64,000 nucleotides of DNA from NCBI GenBank assembly GCA_039545315.1, contig BCIM01000001.1:1668807-1732806 (forward strand). Direction: 5' to 3'. The position numbers were made by a program, and so were the translations under genes. The notes under the pieces are model-generated. The model saw nothing but the letters and a program-made list of their open reading frames with translations. It was not told where the DNA came from and did no database searches. This DNA is from Kondoa malvinella (taxonomy: Eukaryota; Basidiomycota; Agaricostilbomycetes; Agaricostilbales; Kondoaceae). Positions within the stretch are counted from its first letter, which is position 1; each line of letters starts with the position of its first letter. This document shows positions 48,489-61,061 of this stretch, in pieces.

Positions 48489-48738
48489 TCAAACTCGCTC
48501 CTTCAACAAAGCCACCGCTTTCCTNGTCCACTCCTTGTTCAAATCAAACACTTCAACCGCTCCCTTGTAGCTCGTGTACATCCAGTCAATGTCCCCGTTT
48601 GGTAGAGCAGCTGGAGCTTTCAAGTGAAGACGAGTTGAGAACAATGCTGGTGAATCGAGCTCAACTCTGTGCAATCAATTGATCAGTATTCATATCAACC
48701 CTTATTGCTGACTTACTGTAACGAGCGCGCATTANATC
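48489..48738 (-). pseudogene. Orphan C-terminal coding fragment
   Basis: A minus-strand frame, 48489-48666, reads VELDSPALFSTRLHLKAPAA, then LPNGDIDWMYTSYKGAVEV and ends EWxRKAVALLKERV-stop. It has ordinary coding character. A possible 50-nt intron joins a 22-nt exon (48717-48738) ending NARSLQ. Further upstream the reading fails and Ns intervene, so the 5' part of the gene is missing, decayed or misread. I do not recognise the family. It may be the surviving end of a gene lost in the same disturbed region as the cyclin copy. Two Ns lie within or next to it. Confidence 0.4.
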
Positions 48739-49328
48739 CTACAAAGGTAGAAGAAGGCAAAACTGAGGTAGGCGTGAAAGACCATTCCGAGACCGTTCGG
48801 CATGCTTCAATCCTTTAAGGTAGACTTCTGTAAAGAGGCAGCGTAGATGACGCTTTTNAAGTGCCAGCTTCATAGCGCGAGCCAAAGTCTCTTGTCATTG
48901 GACGCAAGATGATGATGAAGAGTAATTAGTTCAGCAGGAGCAGCCCTTTGGAACATGTGTAGAGAATGGAAAGAGAAAATGCGCTACCGGCAGAGTCGAT
49001 AAGCGAAGCGAATCTGAGACCGCGCATCGTTCTTATGAGCACGATGGAACCAAAGAGACAGTCTCGAGAGTACTGCGTGTTTGTGACCGGCGGTCACAAC
49101 GGGAGCGAAAGTGGATCGTGTTGGTCGAATAGCAAAGCGCAGACGACGAAGACAGAGACAGAGTTTGAAAGCTGGTGCAGGATACTGATGGTCTGAAACA
49201 AGACCCACGGGGCTACAATGACAGATGGAAGTACAATTATGAACAAAGCCCCTCACAGTCTGAACACGGTAGCGTAAGTAAGCATCAGGTGAGAGAGGCA
49301 AGTTCGCAAGCGCTTACCGATCAAGCCT
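48739..49328. other. Spacer with ambiguous bases, no gene seen
   Basis: About 590 bp between the orphan fragment and the stop of the exonuclease gene. No supportable gene; it probably contains decayed coding sequence. Confidence 0.35.
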
Positions 49329-50708
49329 CTAAGCCTCTATCGGATCTGTCGACTGCTTCAATGCTAACGAGGGTGCTTTGTACTTCTTGAAAGCGAAAAG
49401 ATCCTTGCGCCAGGCAGCTTCCAGCGCATTCATCTGTTCCGTCGTCAAGCCTTTCGCTGATGCGGGAACTCTGAGCAGAGCGTCCAGCAGATGCTGCAAT
49501 ACCTGTCAGAGCCCCGCGAAGTTATGATAGCAGCAACTTACATTCAACACCGAAGTAGGCTTGATGTCCATCTGCTTTGCTGCTGCTTCGATATCCCAAG
49601 ACCACTCATCAGAGTCTGTGTCTGACCTAGGAAAGACGCGAAACCAGGCCTCTACTTGTTTGGGCGTAAAGCTAATTGATTGCCTGACAGCTTTCGTGAA
49701 AGCCACATGAGCGAAATCTCTAGGCAAAAGAATGAAGCAACATACCAGGTGGTAGTCCGCCAACTAAAGCGCCACTGACATTGTATGCCCTGAGGTAATC
49801 TTCAAGTTTGGCACCCGCATCACAAGCTAAAAGCCTCTGCAGACCATCTTCAGCCATTGCAAACAGCGTAGTGTGCAGACTTACCTTGTAAAGGACATTA
49901 TATAGGTCCACGGTTGATAGTACGTCTCCAGCGGCGTCTGAATCATAGGATGAGTACCATCATAGCAGTCTATCTACTCAGACTGACATTGCAACACTTT
50001 GGGTGGCATATATTTCGACTGTTGCACTTTGTCAGCACTACCAACGAAGTGCATCGCATTGACCGACCTCCCAATTCGAATTTGTGCGTTCTTCGCCTTT
50101 GGACAAATGCCTTTCCAAATAATGCGCTACCAGATTCTGCAACGAGATGATCCTCCCTTGCTGACTTTGCCATCGCTCAGGATCTATCCGACGTGCAATA
50201 TCCGACAGTTCCAAGAGACCAGCGAAAGAGAATTCCTCGTTTGGCCAATCGCGATTGAGCTTGCCCGTGTCGCCAGTGATGTGCACGCCCATCTTGATAT
50301 GCGCAGGAGATTCGAGGTATTGCTTCAGAGAAGAAGGTAGTCTGTCCGTCTCCCCGCGAGGCACGCTGTATAGTAGAAGACCAGCTTCTGGATGTGCAAC
50401 CTGAATCAGGCCAACTCTGCGCTGAGGTCCACGTCGCATGTCTTCACCAAGCTATGAGCCATACACAGGGAGGGGTATAGCGTAATACACTCACTCCATT
50501 CCATATCGAAAGCGCTGGCTGGTTCTTTCGCGTCCAACACTCGTTTCATGAAATCGTTGACGTCCGAGGCATACAGCGTCAAGCGCAGGGCAGATGCGGG
50601 AGGCAGAGTGTACGGAGGCAGCGCCAGGATAGCATCAGGGATAGGTTTTGCAGATTTCGACCCGGCGAGCTGATAAGCTGTCGTACGAATGAAGCGCTTG
50701 CATTGCAT
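49329..50708 (-). CDS. WRN-like DnaQ-family 3'-5' exonuclease
   Basis: Seven exons (49329-49502, 49542-49690, 49746-49836, 49885-49937, 49988-50018, 50068-50441, 50495-50708) give 361 residues. The exonuclease motifs are in order: FDMEW with D68 and E70 (motif I); KMGVHITGDTGKL with the second Asp (motif II); and LQYAAGDVLSTVDLY with Tyr and Asp (motif III), assembled across two introns. This is the signature of the RNase D/WRN exonuclease group, which trims DNA or RNA 3' ends with two metal ions. The C-terminal third (ISFTPKQVEAWFRVFPRS, IEAAAKQMDIKPTSVLN) is helical and may bind nucleic acid. The short basic N-terminus MQCKRFIRTTAYQLAGSKSA could target mitochondria. Confidence 0.83.
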
Positions 50709-51086
50709 CTAGCGAAATTTGACAGGGCGTGTGTTGTTGTAAAGAGGCTGCTGCATGGTCCACTAGCCTTGTCCTGCAACGCACGAGCCTGATGCTGGAG
50801 GAAAGGGTCAGTGCTTGCCTTCGGAAAACGTGTGAAGCCGAAACGAGACGAACAAGTCGAAAGGGAAGGATGGACAAATCAATGCTATGAATGCAAATGT
50901 GTGAAAGATATAAAGCAACAATACGAAGCGCTGAATGAGTGATGTTTCCCAGTTTTGATTCTGGTTTCCCCTGCCTTTTGATTCAAGACCCAGTCTTCTC
51001 CTGGCATCTTCCCGCTCGTTATACACATGTAAATGAGGTCGTTAGTAGGTCGTGCTGTCTGTGCTGTGCTGAAAGTCGTAAGTTGA
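50709..51086. other. Spacer, exonuclease start / cyclin stop
   Basis: 378 bp containing the exonuclease promoter and the cyclin 3' end. Nothing else recognised. Confidence 0.4.
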
Positions 51087-52956
51087 TCAATACTTTGACC
51101 ATTCGTCGAGTCGTGGAACCATCTTGGTTGAAGCTCCATCAGAGCCAGATGCTTCATCATCTTGTGAGCTTGAGGTAGCTGCAACTAGCTTTGACGAATC
51201 TTCAAAGTAGTTGTCCTGGATGAAGGCTTCTACCAGTGATGCTGACTTGACAAACTTTCTGCTCGAGTACTTCTTGTTGAAGTTGGCATCTGATATGATA
51301 TGTAAGTTGAAGCTAGAAGACAGATGTAGAGAAAGCTTACAAGTTGGCTCGCCGTTATTGATGTCTCGAGCGACAAAGTTGAGCATTTGTTGGGCACAAG
51401 GCAAAATCTCTTCTTCAGAGTAGGTAGACTGATTGTTAGAAGAGTCAGCTTCAATATGCGATCAATGAGATAGAAACTCACGTAGTGCACGAGATTGCAG
51501 TCCCATTCACCGCGATCTAGGACTTTTCTCGACAACCAGCACGCGGCAGCAGCCAATATGGACGGCGGGTATTGCATGAAGCGACGGTCTACGCAAGCCA
51601 TCTCCATAAAGTACTTGGCGACGGTTCGGCTGTTTACATCATATTGGTCGGCCTTGCTGATTCGACGAAGGAAGTTGATTGGATTCGGGTAGGACAGGTC
51701 GTAGCCGATCATCTGGAGCATGTATCTTTCCGCTTTGAGAATCTCTTCATCGGTGTAGCCGCCATCGGTCATGTATAGAAAGCTGGAGATCGAAGGGCAG
51801 ACAATCTCTTCATACTTGGCAGCGATAAACAGAGCAGTGACGCCGACAAGCTGGAACTTGACTAAAGAGACAGTGCGGATGGAAAGAAAGCGGTCGACAA
51901 TGTTGGTAGCGAGGAAGATGGTTTCTGGCAAGAGTCGGAATTTGCTATCGCACGAGATCAGGTCAACACAATGACAGACGAGAACAGGCATACCTGTGAA
52001 CATCGACAAGCCAATCGCACAATATGCCTCGCATGCGCCAAGTGAGCTCGGTCTGGCGAGCCATGTATTGAGAGTCAGGCATGGTTTGGAGCTGTGATCG
52101 AATGAGCACAGTGTAGAGAGAAAAGCGCAAACGGCTCACTTCCAGCTCCTTGAGGTATTCGTAGACTTCCTCGACATATTCGGTCACCATCATTGGATCA
52201 TCCTCATCTCCTTCGTCCAGATCCTGCCAGCCAGCGTCCTTTGCAACACGTGCACGCTTGCTTCGAGCAGCCTTGACCTCATCATCTTGTTCAGTCTCTT
52301 CTTCGGGATCGACGAGTGCGCGTTTCGTATCAGCCTTGACACGCTTGCCCGCAGCGGACTTCTTTGCAGGTACAAGAGGTGCAGCTTTGACGACATTAGC
52401 AGACTTGACACCAAGAGCACCAGTGCGCTTGACGCCTTTGAGAGCTTTTATGGGTCGGTCAGCAATGTCTTCAACATTGGATTCAGCCATCTTGACATCG
52501 TTATCCGCTGCCGCTGATGAGCGTGTCCTTGGCTTGTTTGGCTTGACATCGCCTGGCAATCAAGGATCAAACCTTGATCTTGACAGTATGCAGCAGTCAA
52601 AACACACCTTTGGCTAGAGGACCAGCTGCCGAGACAGTCTTGTTGACTGCTTTTGTACCCAGAGCTCCGGTAGTGCCCTATGATAAGTCAAAGAGCGACA
52701 TCAGCAAGACTTCTACAAGATGGCGAGGCAGTAGACTGACCTTGGTAGCTAGAGAAGCTTTGGTAGTCCGCGCCTTCGCTGCGGGTTCTTTGGCTGCGAG
52801 ACCAGACTTGGTCGACGTGGCTTTTGTAGCAGCAGGTTGCACAGCATTCTCGTTGCCCAAACGACGTGTTGTTCTACGAGTGGCCTGCGACAGAGAGGAA
52901 GCGAGGTTCTGATAAACAAAGCCGTTCGTTTGTTTGTGATGACAACTTACAGCCAT
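51087..52956 (-). CDS. G2/mitotic B-type cyclin
   Basis: Eight exons (51087-51289, 51341-51428, 51482-51944, 51994-52091, 52140-52552, 52608-52677, 52741-52884, 52951-52956) encode 494 residues. The first coding exon is only ATG GCT. The N-terminal 200 residues are Lys/Ala-rich and disordered, as in mitotic cyclins whose N-terminus carries degradation signals. Two cyclin boxes follow: TWRMRGILCDWLVDVHSKF and NIVDRFLSIRTVSLVKFQLVG, then YEEIVCPSISSFLYMTDGGY and MIGYDLSYPNPINFLRRISK. These are B-type hallmarks. The protein would activate Cdk1 for entry into mitosis. A broken partial copy lies at 47660-48240 on the other strand. The Ser/Asp-rich tail ends DEWSKY. Confidence 0.92.
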
Positions 52957-53548
52957 TGTTTTTCAAAGTGTATAGGAAAGATGCGCGGGAAATGTGAAGC
53001 GCAAAGGAGAAGAGGTATAGAGTCTGAACGTTGGCACAAAGCAGAAAAAGGAATGAATCAAGGGGTCAACAACAACAACTTTGAAACAACATCAGCTTTG
53101 GTGCGAGGGCAGAGCTGGCAGTGAAGCCACTTACCGTTCGATGTATCGGTGCGTGTGTTGCGTGAGGCAGTAGGACAAATCAAGTAGCAATGGAATCTGC
53201 TGCGGTTCAAGAGAAGAGGTGAAGTGGGTAAGGGACCTTTCGGCCCGGACCCCGACTGTTTTGAACTGAGGCTTTCGCGCTGGGTGTTGTTCTAAGCAGC
53301 TCAATGGCGTCGTATGCTCTCTCGCGGGCTCTCTAAAGACCATTGACGCGTTAAACATGATTCATTGAGCCCTTTCAGGTCGCGAAGAAGCCAACTCTAA
53401 ACACAGCGAGCAAGTAGATACTTCTGACTCAGGATACTGATTGCAATAATTAGTATAGAGCTATGCACACCATCCTATCCTTTTGTAGCCTTTTCAATTT
53501 GACCCCAAGTGCTTTCAATTGCCCATGCAGTAATGTTTTCCTCTCTCT
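52957..53548. other. Spacer, cyclin start / glycogen synthase stop
   Basis: 592 bp. Promoter of the cyclin gene is expected here. Short frames look random; I see no RNA gene. Confidence 0.4.
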
Positions 53549-56362
53549 CTATTGCCCCCCTCCTCGAACCCAAGCGTCGGTAGTGCCTGTGCACACAGGT
53601 CAGCCAAGAGACAGTATCAAGCGATTCGACTTACGGGAGCTCAAAGCAGCATCAGCTTTTGCCAAATCCCTCTCGCTCAACACTTTGGTTGCTTTCCCGT
53701 TGACTGAGCCTCCTGCGCCTCCACCAGGAGTAATTTGCCCACTTGATGCGCCAGACTTCTTCTTGAGTACGAGCGGGAAGTAGCCAGAGTCTGCTTCATC
53801 CTCATCGGGCTTATTTTGTGCTCCCCAGTAGTCTGATGTTCCAAGACCCTCTGCTCAAATGGTCAGTCTGCGCCTGACAGAGTAAAAAAGGACGCATACC
53901 CATATCTTCAGTCAAGGTGCCCAAATCACCAGGCGTCATCATGCCGCTGCGCAACCTTGGACTGCCTGGAGCAGACAAAGGTCGAGAAATCTTGACATGG
54001 CCTTCGTCAAAGTCAAAGTCGTCTTCGAACTCGTCTGGGTACGCTCTTCTCAAAGCAAGCTGTCTCGCCTTGGCGTATTCCAGACCCATGCGCTTCCAGT
54101 CGAGCAGATCTGACAGACGTTCGGTTCGGTTACGTTGGTTGATACGTTGACGACGTGTCTTGGTAGCAAAGCTGAACATTTGGTCGGTGAGTTGGTTAAC
54201 AGAATCTTCGACTGATTTCATGCGGCGGTCAACAATGTAGATACCGTAGTCTTGCGAGTTTTCGATAAGTTCATCCATAAAGCAGCCGAAACCAGACAGG
54301 TTGGTTGTGATCGAAGGAACACCCATGACTGTGCATTCTGCTGGAGTGTACTGCAAGGTCATATGAATCAGAGCTGGACTTTTCGATGGATCAATGTAAA
54401 CTTACACCCCAAGGCTCGTAGTACGACGGGAAGACACCCAAGTGACAACCTCGAACAAACTCTTCATAGTCGAGACCCAAGATTGGGTTGTTCGAGTTGA
54501 GGAATTCTGGATGGAAGATGACCTTGACTCGATCACTCGATCTGTTGAAGAGCTGGACACGGCGGATCTGGTTGAGAATAGGATCTGAGCTGTCGTCCGC
54601 CATGTTGTGGGTCGTGACCGGCGGAAGAGAGTTTCGTCTGAGGGCAAACACGCGACGTTTCAATAGAATCTTGTCTTCCGCTGAGAGCAGTAGATCTGCG
54701 TCTGGTACTTCTGATCCAGGTTGTCTACAGAGCCCGTCAGCCCGACTCCCTGTACTAGAACCGAAGACCTACCCATTGAAACGAGCCGTCCTTTCAAAGA
54801 GCCTTTGGCCGATTCTATGCTGGATCTCGGTGACTGTGTCACGCAGCTGTTTGGTTACTGCTTGACCCTTGAGGGCTTCTATAGTGTAAGAGTGAGTTGC
54901 AGCCGGCATGATGATAAATGCGACCACAGTGACATTGCTGCCAGCTTCCTTGAGGCGGTAGTTGAGTCCTGGGGTTCAAGTAATTAGCTTAGAACAGTTA
55001 AGCTGCGAGAGGGAAAGCGTACGGGCAAGAGACTCGATGAACATGTCTACACCCTTATTTCTGTACTCGTATCGACCGGCAGTGAAGAAGTATAGAGTGT
55101 TGTCTAAATCAAAGTCCTGTTTGGATGTCAGCTAGAGCTCTTGAAGGGAAGAGCATACTCACGTAGTGGCCATAGAAATGTCCTCGAATAAAGTCGTTAA
55201 TTTTGCCCTTTGCCAGCGCATGCAGATTTTGGAACTCGTGCATAGCCGAGAACTTGACTACATTGAGACCATTCGGCAGGACACCATCTGTGGAGGTAGA
55301 GTAAGCAACAGACTCTCGACACCCAGGAAGCTTCGCGTACCAGGCTTTCGCTTGAGCAAATGTTCCGACTCATAGGCAGTGATATGTGAGACGGTAGTAA
55401 ATACATCAGCCGAGTGAGTAGCAGATCTCTCAATGCAGTATCTGTGGTAGATGCCGCGCTTGCCAGCCTCGTGGTCCACATCGAAGTATTGCAAGTTGTT
55501 GTAAAAGTCGACTGAACCAGCGCATAGGTATCGACCGAGCAGAGTAGCGTGAGTGGTGAAAATGGTGGTGACATCAATCTTGCGCTTGCGACAGCTATCA
55601 TCTCCAGATCAGCACAAGCAGAAAAGAAACAAGAGGAACGCACAGAGGCACAGCAAGACCGGCCAACCATTCGTGGAAATGGGCTACAATAGCTCGTTTG
55701 GTCTCACGAGCTGCAAATTCGCCCAAAAACCATGCGACGAGATAACCGAAGACCACAGTCTCGTTGGTTTCTTGGTCGTTGCCTGGTGTGGGAATGCCAG
55801 CAACGCTCCATAGATCAGATTTCCACTCGTCCAAACGGTTGAAGCAAGATCCAGTGTCGAAGAGCAGGACTCGTGGGCCACCCTCAATGAGCCAGCGACC
55901 ATACAAATACTTGACACCGCGGTCTCTCATCGATTTGAGCGAGTCTGCGAGCTCTGATGTTTCGGGTTCGACGGATTCTACTTCCATGGGAGCGGATTTG
56001 TATGAAAGCGGCCCAATAAGGCAGTAGCGGTCGCCATATTCTTGCACAGTGACTGGCGCTTTCGTCTTGATGACGGTGTAGATGCCGCCCACTGTGCGTC
56101 ACCGAAGGCAACCTTGTAAATCACAATGAAAGCTCTGCGCCGAGCTCGGCATACCTTTGTTGGCGACTATTGTGCGCAAATACAATCTCGTGAGCCCCAA
56201 AAATTGCGAGAAGCGGAGACTCGAGCGAACCTTCCCACGCAATTTCAAACAGCAAGTGATTGTGCACATCTCTAATTGAGACAGATGGCCTCAGCTATCT
56301 GCACTTCACATTTCAATGAATTTAGCTGTCCACGCTTACCTCGAGGTGCCGTTTTGGGACAT
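53549..56362 (-). CDS. GSY1: Glycogen synthase
   Basis: Twelve exons sum to 739 codons: 53549-53586, 53635-53850, 53900-54350, 54406-54724, 54773-54968, 55023-55116, 55163-55287, 55341-55594, 55644-56091, 56155-56166, 56231-56271, 56340-56362. Exon 3 has 12 nt and adds the residues between WE and [10 protein letters not shown], the UDP-glucose loop. The body is that of family GT3: [13 protein letters not shown], then [47 protein letters not shown] and the E-x7-E pair in YYEPWGYTPAE. After the catalytic part the C-terminus is Ser/Pro-rich ([14 protein letters not shown]), like the phosphorylated tail that controls yeast Gsy. The enzyme extends glycogen with glucose from UDP-glucose on a glycogenin primer. 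The final exon adds [11 protein letters not shown]. Confidence 0.93.
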
Positions 56363-56625
56363 GTTTGCGAAGAAAGGTGGGGAAGAGGGCGTTGACGAGA
56401 GCAAGGAGTGAACAGAAAAGGTCTAGAGGGCAGAAGCGTGCGTGTATATAATCAGAAGAGGACCTGACACAGCTTCTCGACAAGTCAAGAAGTGTCAAGA
56501 TTCGATGAAATCATCTCGAGTCGGGGTGCGGACCGGCAAAACCAGCCTTGGTGCTCCAGACGAGCTCTCACGCTCTACAACGATCGTTCGAACAGGCATA
56601 CTGTACAGCTCTATCGTTGGCTACC

Positions 56626-59600
56626 TCATGCTGCGCTTTGATCCCACTTTGCAATCAATCCTTTGAGACCCGCCGACGAGTGACCGTGTGATGAAGTCTT
56701 CTGCTGGGCAAGCACACTAGGTGCAGACATGGCTGGGAACTTGGCCAATGTTGTATTGAGATATGCGGGAGCCGATAGACCCTTGTTGAAATCTGGTCTT
56801 CCAAATGATGTGCGTTTTCCAGCTCGAGCAGCGCCATCCTTGTTTGGCTTGGTCTGAGTTGAGGTTAGCAGAGGTAGAGTTGTATCCTCTTTAGACTTCA
56901 GTACGGGCGCGTCTTGAGCCATCAAATCCCGAAGTGCTCTCAAGTTGACACGAGCACCTGCACTTTCTGGCGACGTCGGGCGAAGAGCAGCTGAAGTGTT
57001 GTGCGGATTAATGAGCAGCGCTTGTGGCCTATTAGAGCTGCTCAGCTTGATACCAGGAATGACGTGGTCTGCTCACTTTGCATTTGGCAACTTTGGTACG
57101 GGCACCTTTGAAGCTTCTTCCGATGCAATCTTTCCGCTCCATAGTCCAGCTACACTTGTCACTACACCACCTCGACCACCTCGGGCTGACTTGACATCGT
57201 ACTTTGGCTTGTCAGTTTCGTCATCTTCGCGCAACGAAGTTCGTCTTTGGCCTAAAAGTGTTTTGGCGGCCGGTTGATCTTTGCCAGCGCTGACAGCCTT
57301 AGTAAGATCAGGAAGCTTCTGGCTGGACAGTGCAGCAGCTCGTTGCGATTTGCGTGCCAACACTGAATCGTTGAGACCGATGTTGGACCTGCTGGCATCG
57401 GGCGGAGAGGGAGGCGGAGTCAGTTCGTAGAGAGGTAGACTGAGGACCGTCGTTGTGGGAACAGTTGCGACGCGAGTCTTGGTAGGGTGTGGCAGCTTGG
57501 AAAGGGTAAAAGTAGTTGGCACTGCAGGTAGAGAAATAGAATGTTTAGGCCCAGACATGCGGGCTGGCTTGTCTGGCAGAGAAAGAAGCTTGTCTTGCAA
57601 GATTGCCCTCGATTCTATTGGCAGACTGATCTGATGCTTCGGCTGACTTCGAGGTTTGACGATTTGCGAAATGCTATCGTTGACACTGATGGCATCAGGG
57701 CTTGTAGATCGAGCTAGCAACAGATACGAGACCGCATCTGGCACTGGCGAAGCTGTATCGCTTGAGCGATCTAACCATTTGGTAACTCTATCCAGGGAGG
57801 GCTCTTTGACTGGCGGTGTGAGCGTCGATATAGCTGGCATGGTTCGAGGCCTTTCTGTGTTACTGGCAGGCTTCGTTGGCTGGTCGACAGGTGACGAAAG
57901 GTCGAAATGCTCCTTAAGGGATATCGAGCTACTTTTGGCACGTAAAGCGCCCGCTGAGACAGGCTTGATCTTCCTTGGTAATGCAGGTGGTCTTTGACTG
58001 GGAGTGATTTCTGTCAGAGGCGAAGTAGGTCGGGTAAGCCGCTGTTCAAGTGATGCTAAGCCAGCCTCTGATTTGCTCTTGGGAATCAAAGGTCGCGCTT
58101 TCTGTACTGGCTCCAAGGTGGATCTGGTATCAAGCGACAGCCGTCTCCCCTGCCTGGTCTTCTGCTGGTCTTCATCAGCAGCAGCTTGCGGAGCAAGGGT
58201 GTTCATGGTCGTATTGATCATCTCACTCGGTGCGTCTACTGCTGTCTCTGCTCGAGGAAAGATGTCCATAGCCGCAGGAACTGTGGTTAGAGTTGTCGGT
58301 TTGGTTCGAGCACTTGGCACCGGCGGAAGCTCGGAAGACTCTTGCTCCTCTAACTTGAAGTCAGGCTGCTCGACTAATTCTTCTAGATTTGCAGCGCTTG
58401 ATCCTCTTATAAGCGCAGGTCGCGAGGCTTGACATGACTGAATTTCTGGCATCGGTGGTGCATCCTCCCGTAGTAGAGCAGCTAACGCAGCAGGATTTCG
58501 CAGCGTTCCAGCTTGACTCTCCCCGTCTTCACCAATGGTGTCCAACAAGCTGGGCGAGTCTGTCTGTCGCGGTTCACCTTCGGGTGGAAGGAATCTAGAA
58601 GACGGCGAAGGAGGCGGAGGGGTTGTTCTGCTTGCTGTTTCGCCGAGTTGAGGTGCTGACATCCTTCTCACTTTCATGGAATCCCTCAATTGCTCACGCG
58701 TCATATTGGCCCGAACGACTCCAGAATATCGCAGCGGCTCGACATTGGCTTGTATTTGCTGGCGCTCCAAATCTGTGAGACCTTCGAATTCTGGCAAAGC
58801 TGTTGCAGCGCGGCTTGGACTACGTTCGTGTTCTGGTGCAGAAACACAGCGATCGCCACGAGCAGAAGTCGGTCGGTCTGGTATGCTGAAATCTGCCTGG
58901 GTAGATGTTTCTAAGAAGGGTATTGTAGATGGTCGATGATGCGCCTGCGGAACTGGTTTATGATATGCTGCTGGCGGAGTCGGTGCCGCACTCCAAGATC
59001 TGGACAGACCTGGATCCGCAGACATAGGTATAGACGGAAAGTAGGGATTCTCTTGCGGACGTGAGATTGCGTAGTCCTGATTGACGAAATTCGGTGGCGA
59101 AGCGATAGGACGTGCGGCATCCAAGTCGATATACTGCGGCTGTGTCCACGGGTGTAAAGGTTTTTGGAAGCGCCAATCCGGTGGGTGATGAACCGGAGAT
59201 TGGTTGTACATTGCTGGAGATGAAGCGGAATATGGCAGAGAAAAGCCTTGCTGAGGCGAGACTGTCGAAAAGGCAGGTTGGTATGAGGGCTGTTGGTATG
59301 TTAGGATGTTTGGTGTTACTGCATGCTGGGTCCATGGTGAAGGGGAATAGTTTACGAAGACAGGGTCAACACCATTAGGTGAAAAATGCTGAGGCAACAA
59401 AGGTGCATAGGCTGACTGAGGTGGAGCCTGCATTGGAGAGAGTGCGCGTGGGTGTGCTGAATGCGGTCGAGTGGATGGACTTCTTAGAGGAGCTGTGTTC
59501 TGAGGAGCTAAGAGTTGAAGGCTATAGTCGATAGCCTCTCTAGGCATAGAGGCGGGATGAAACAGCCAGACCGGTAGTTCGACGGCCAGTTCCTTGCTAC

Positions 59601-60748
59601 CCAATCCAGTTGGACTGCCGATCTTGAGAATTACTCGCAGTATTGTGTTGACGTCGAAGAGCTTTGTTCCTCGAGTGCAGAAGAGATTGGAGGGAATCTG
59701 ATATTCGACAGCTGTCTGCTTGCAGCATCCAGTTGGAAAGTCGTACTCCTTGCCCCGGAACTCGTCATCGACTGCGAGCTCGGTGACTTGAGGAGCAGGC
59801 AGAGCACCAGGGGGTAATTCAACTGATGCAGAGGGAATTTGTAAGCGGCGGACAACTTGGATTTTCAAGTCGCTCAGCTACATATATTCATGAGCATATG
59901 TATACATAGCCTGAAAGGTTACTTACATGTTTCTTTGTCGAGTTGCGGACTGTCACTTGTATAGGCAACACACCTCGAGCGCTAGAAGCCATCTGATCTA
60001 GAGGGTCATGCTTCCAAAAGATTGAAGGATATAGGGATGCTTCTACAGAAACACTGCCGCTGCTTTGCCGATCGCTTGCTTCCGCTCTAGCTACTTGCCA
60101 GTACCGATCATCTTGCCAGTCCGCCAACTTTTCGAGCACGTTTACGTCGACCTTTCGCATGACATTGCTGCGTTCACTGTTGTATTGCACTTGCGCACAT
60201 GCCTTGAGAGTGTACCTCAGCTGAGCGTTGCCAGCGAAAGAACATGACGACGGTAGAGTGTCTACCCAACGTCTGCTAAGCAGCCGTCGCAACGAGGGTT
60301 CTATATACGTACCTGGAAGCTTGAAGCTGAACTGGAACCTAGTCTTGCCTTGCCTGGCGACCCAATATCTTGCAAGACAAGGCTGATCTGCATCCACTGC
60401 ATTGCTTGGAGGTGTATGTCGCGATTGAAAGTAGACGTGAGCCTTGTGGAATGTCTGCGTGGCCGTGTGATCCAGCGAAGTAAGTTCTGCAAACGCGAGA
60501 GACAGCGTCAACCAAGTTGTCAACAAACATAAGATTTGGAGACAGGGCAGACCTTCGTGTCCTACGAGTTCCAAGCTGAGATCGGCTAGCCTTAGCTTTG
60601 ACGAGCTGCAAGCTAATTCTACAATCCCGTGAACAGCCTGGCCTGCGACAAACAGCGTCGACGAGGGCAATACCGCAATCTGGAGGTGCTGATGATGAGC
60701 AGTGCCAGTCTCGGCTCTTTCTGGAACGCGTCTAGGGCCTGCAGGCAT
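56626..60748 (-). CDS. Alpha-arrestin-like protein with very long disordered tail
   Basis: Five exons (56626-57028, 57077-59877, 59927-60261, 60313-60486, 60553-60748) give 1302 residues. The first 390 form an arrestin fold: FVAGQAVHGIVELACSSSKL and DLSLELVGHE, then FQFSFKLPG, LRYTLKACAQVQ and GVLPIQVTVRN. The second lobe follows with ELAVDDEFRGKEYDFP, FDVNTILRVILKI and KELAVELPVWLFHP. About 900 residues of Pro/Ser/Thr/Gln-rich sequence follow. Fungal alpha-arrestins link nutrient transporters and other cargo to the ubiquitin ligase Rsp5. A perfect PPxY motif is not seen in the tail; LPLYELTPPP is the nearest variant. The last intron has two in-frame acceptors; I prefer 57029-57076, the 48-nt form. 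Confidence 0.78.
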
Positions 60749-61061
60749 TGCTGGTAATCTAATGATGGTGGTATCTTATGCGAAAGGTATAATCCGGCAA
60801 AGCCTCGCGATAGGAGGTCATGGAAGAAGCATGTCGACCTTCTCGAAGAAGGAAAACCGAGAAGGTAGCTCGCCGAACACTTGCAGTAACAGCAGACATA
60901 CAAATGCCTACAGTACCAGCTGAGCGAGCTGTTTTTCGAAGTTCCGACCTGACATTGCCAATAGTGCTCAGGCTACACGAGACACTGATGCAAGCGGACC
61001 GGAAGACTCACCAAAGCTGACACGTCCCAATATGTAATAGCACAATGCAGCCATGCTGGGT
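60749..61061. other. Spacer, arrestin start / BolA stop
   Basis: 313 bp, promoter region of the arrestin gene. No further gene recognised. Confidence 0.4.

Noticed and set aside
49718..49745. A 28-nt intron in the exonuclease gene
   Set aside because: A later acceptor (CGAAAG at 49691-49696) gives 55 nt, keeps frame and suits the genome's intron sizes.
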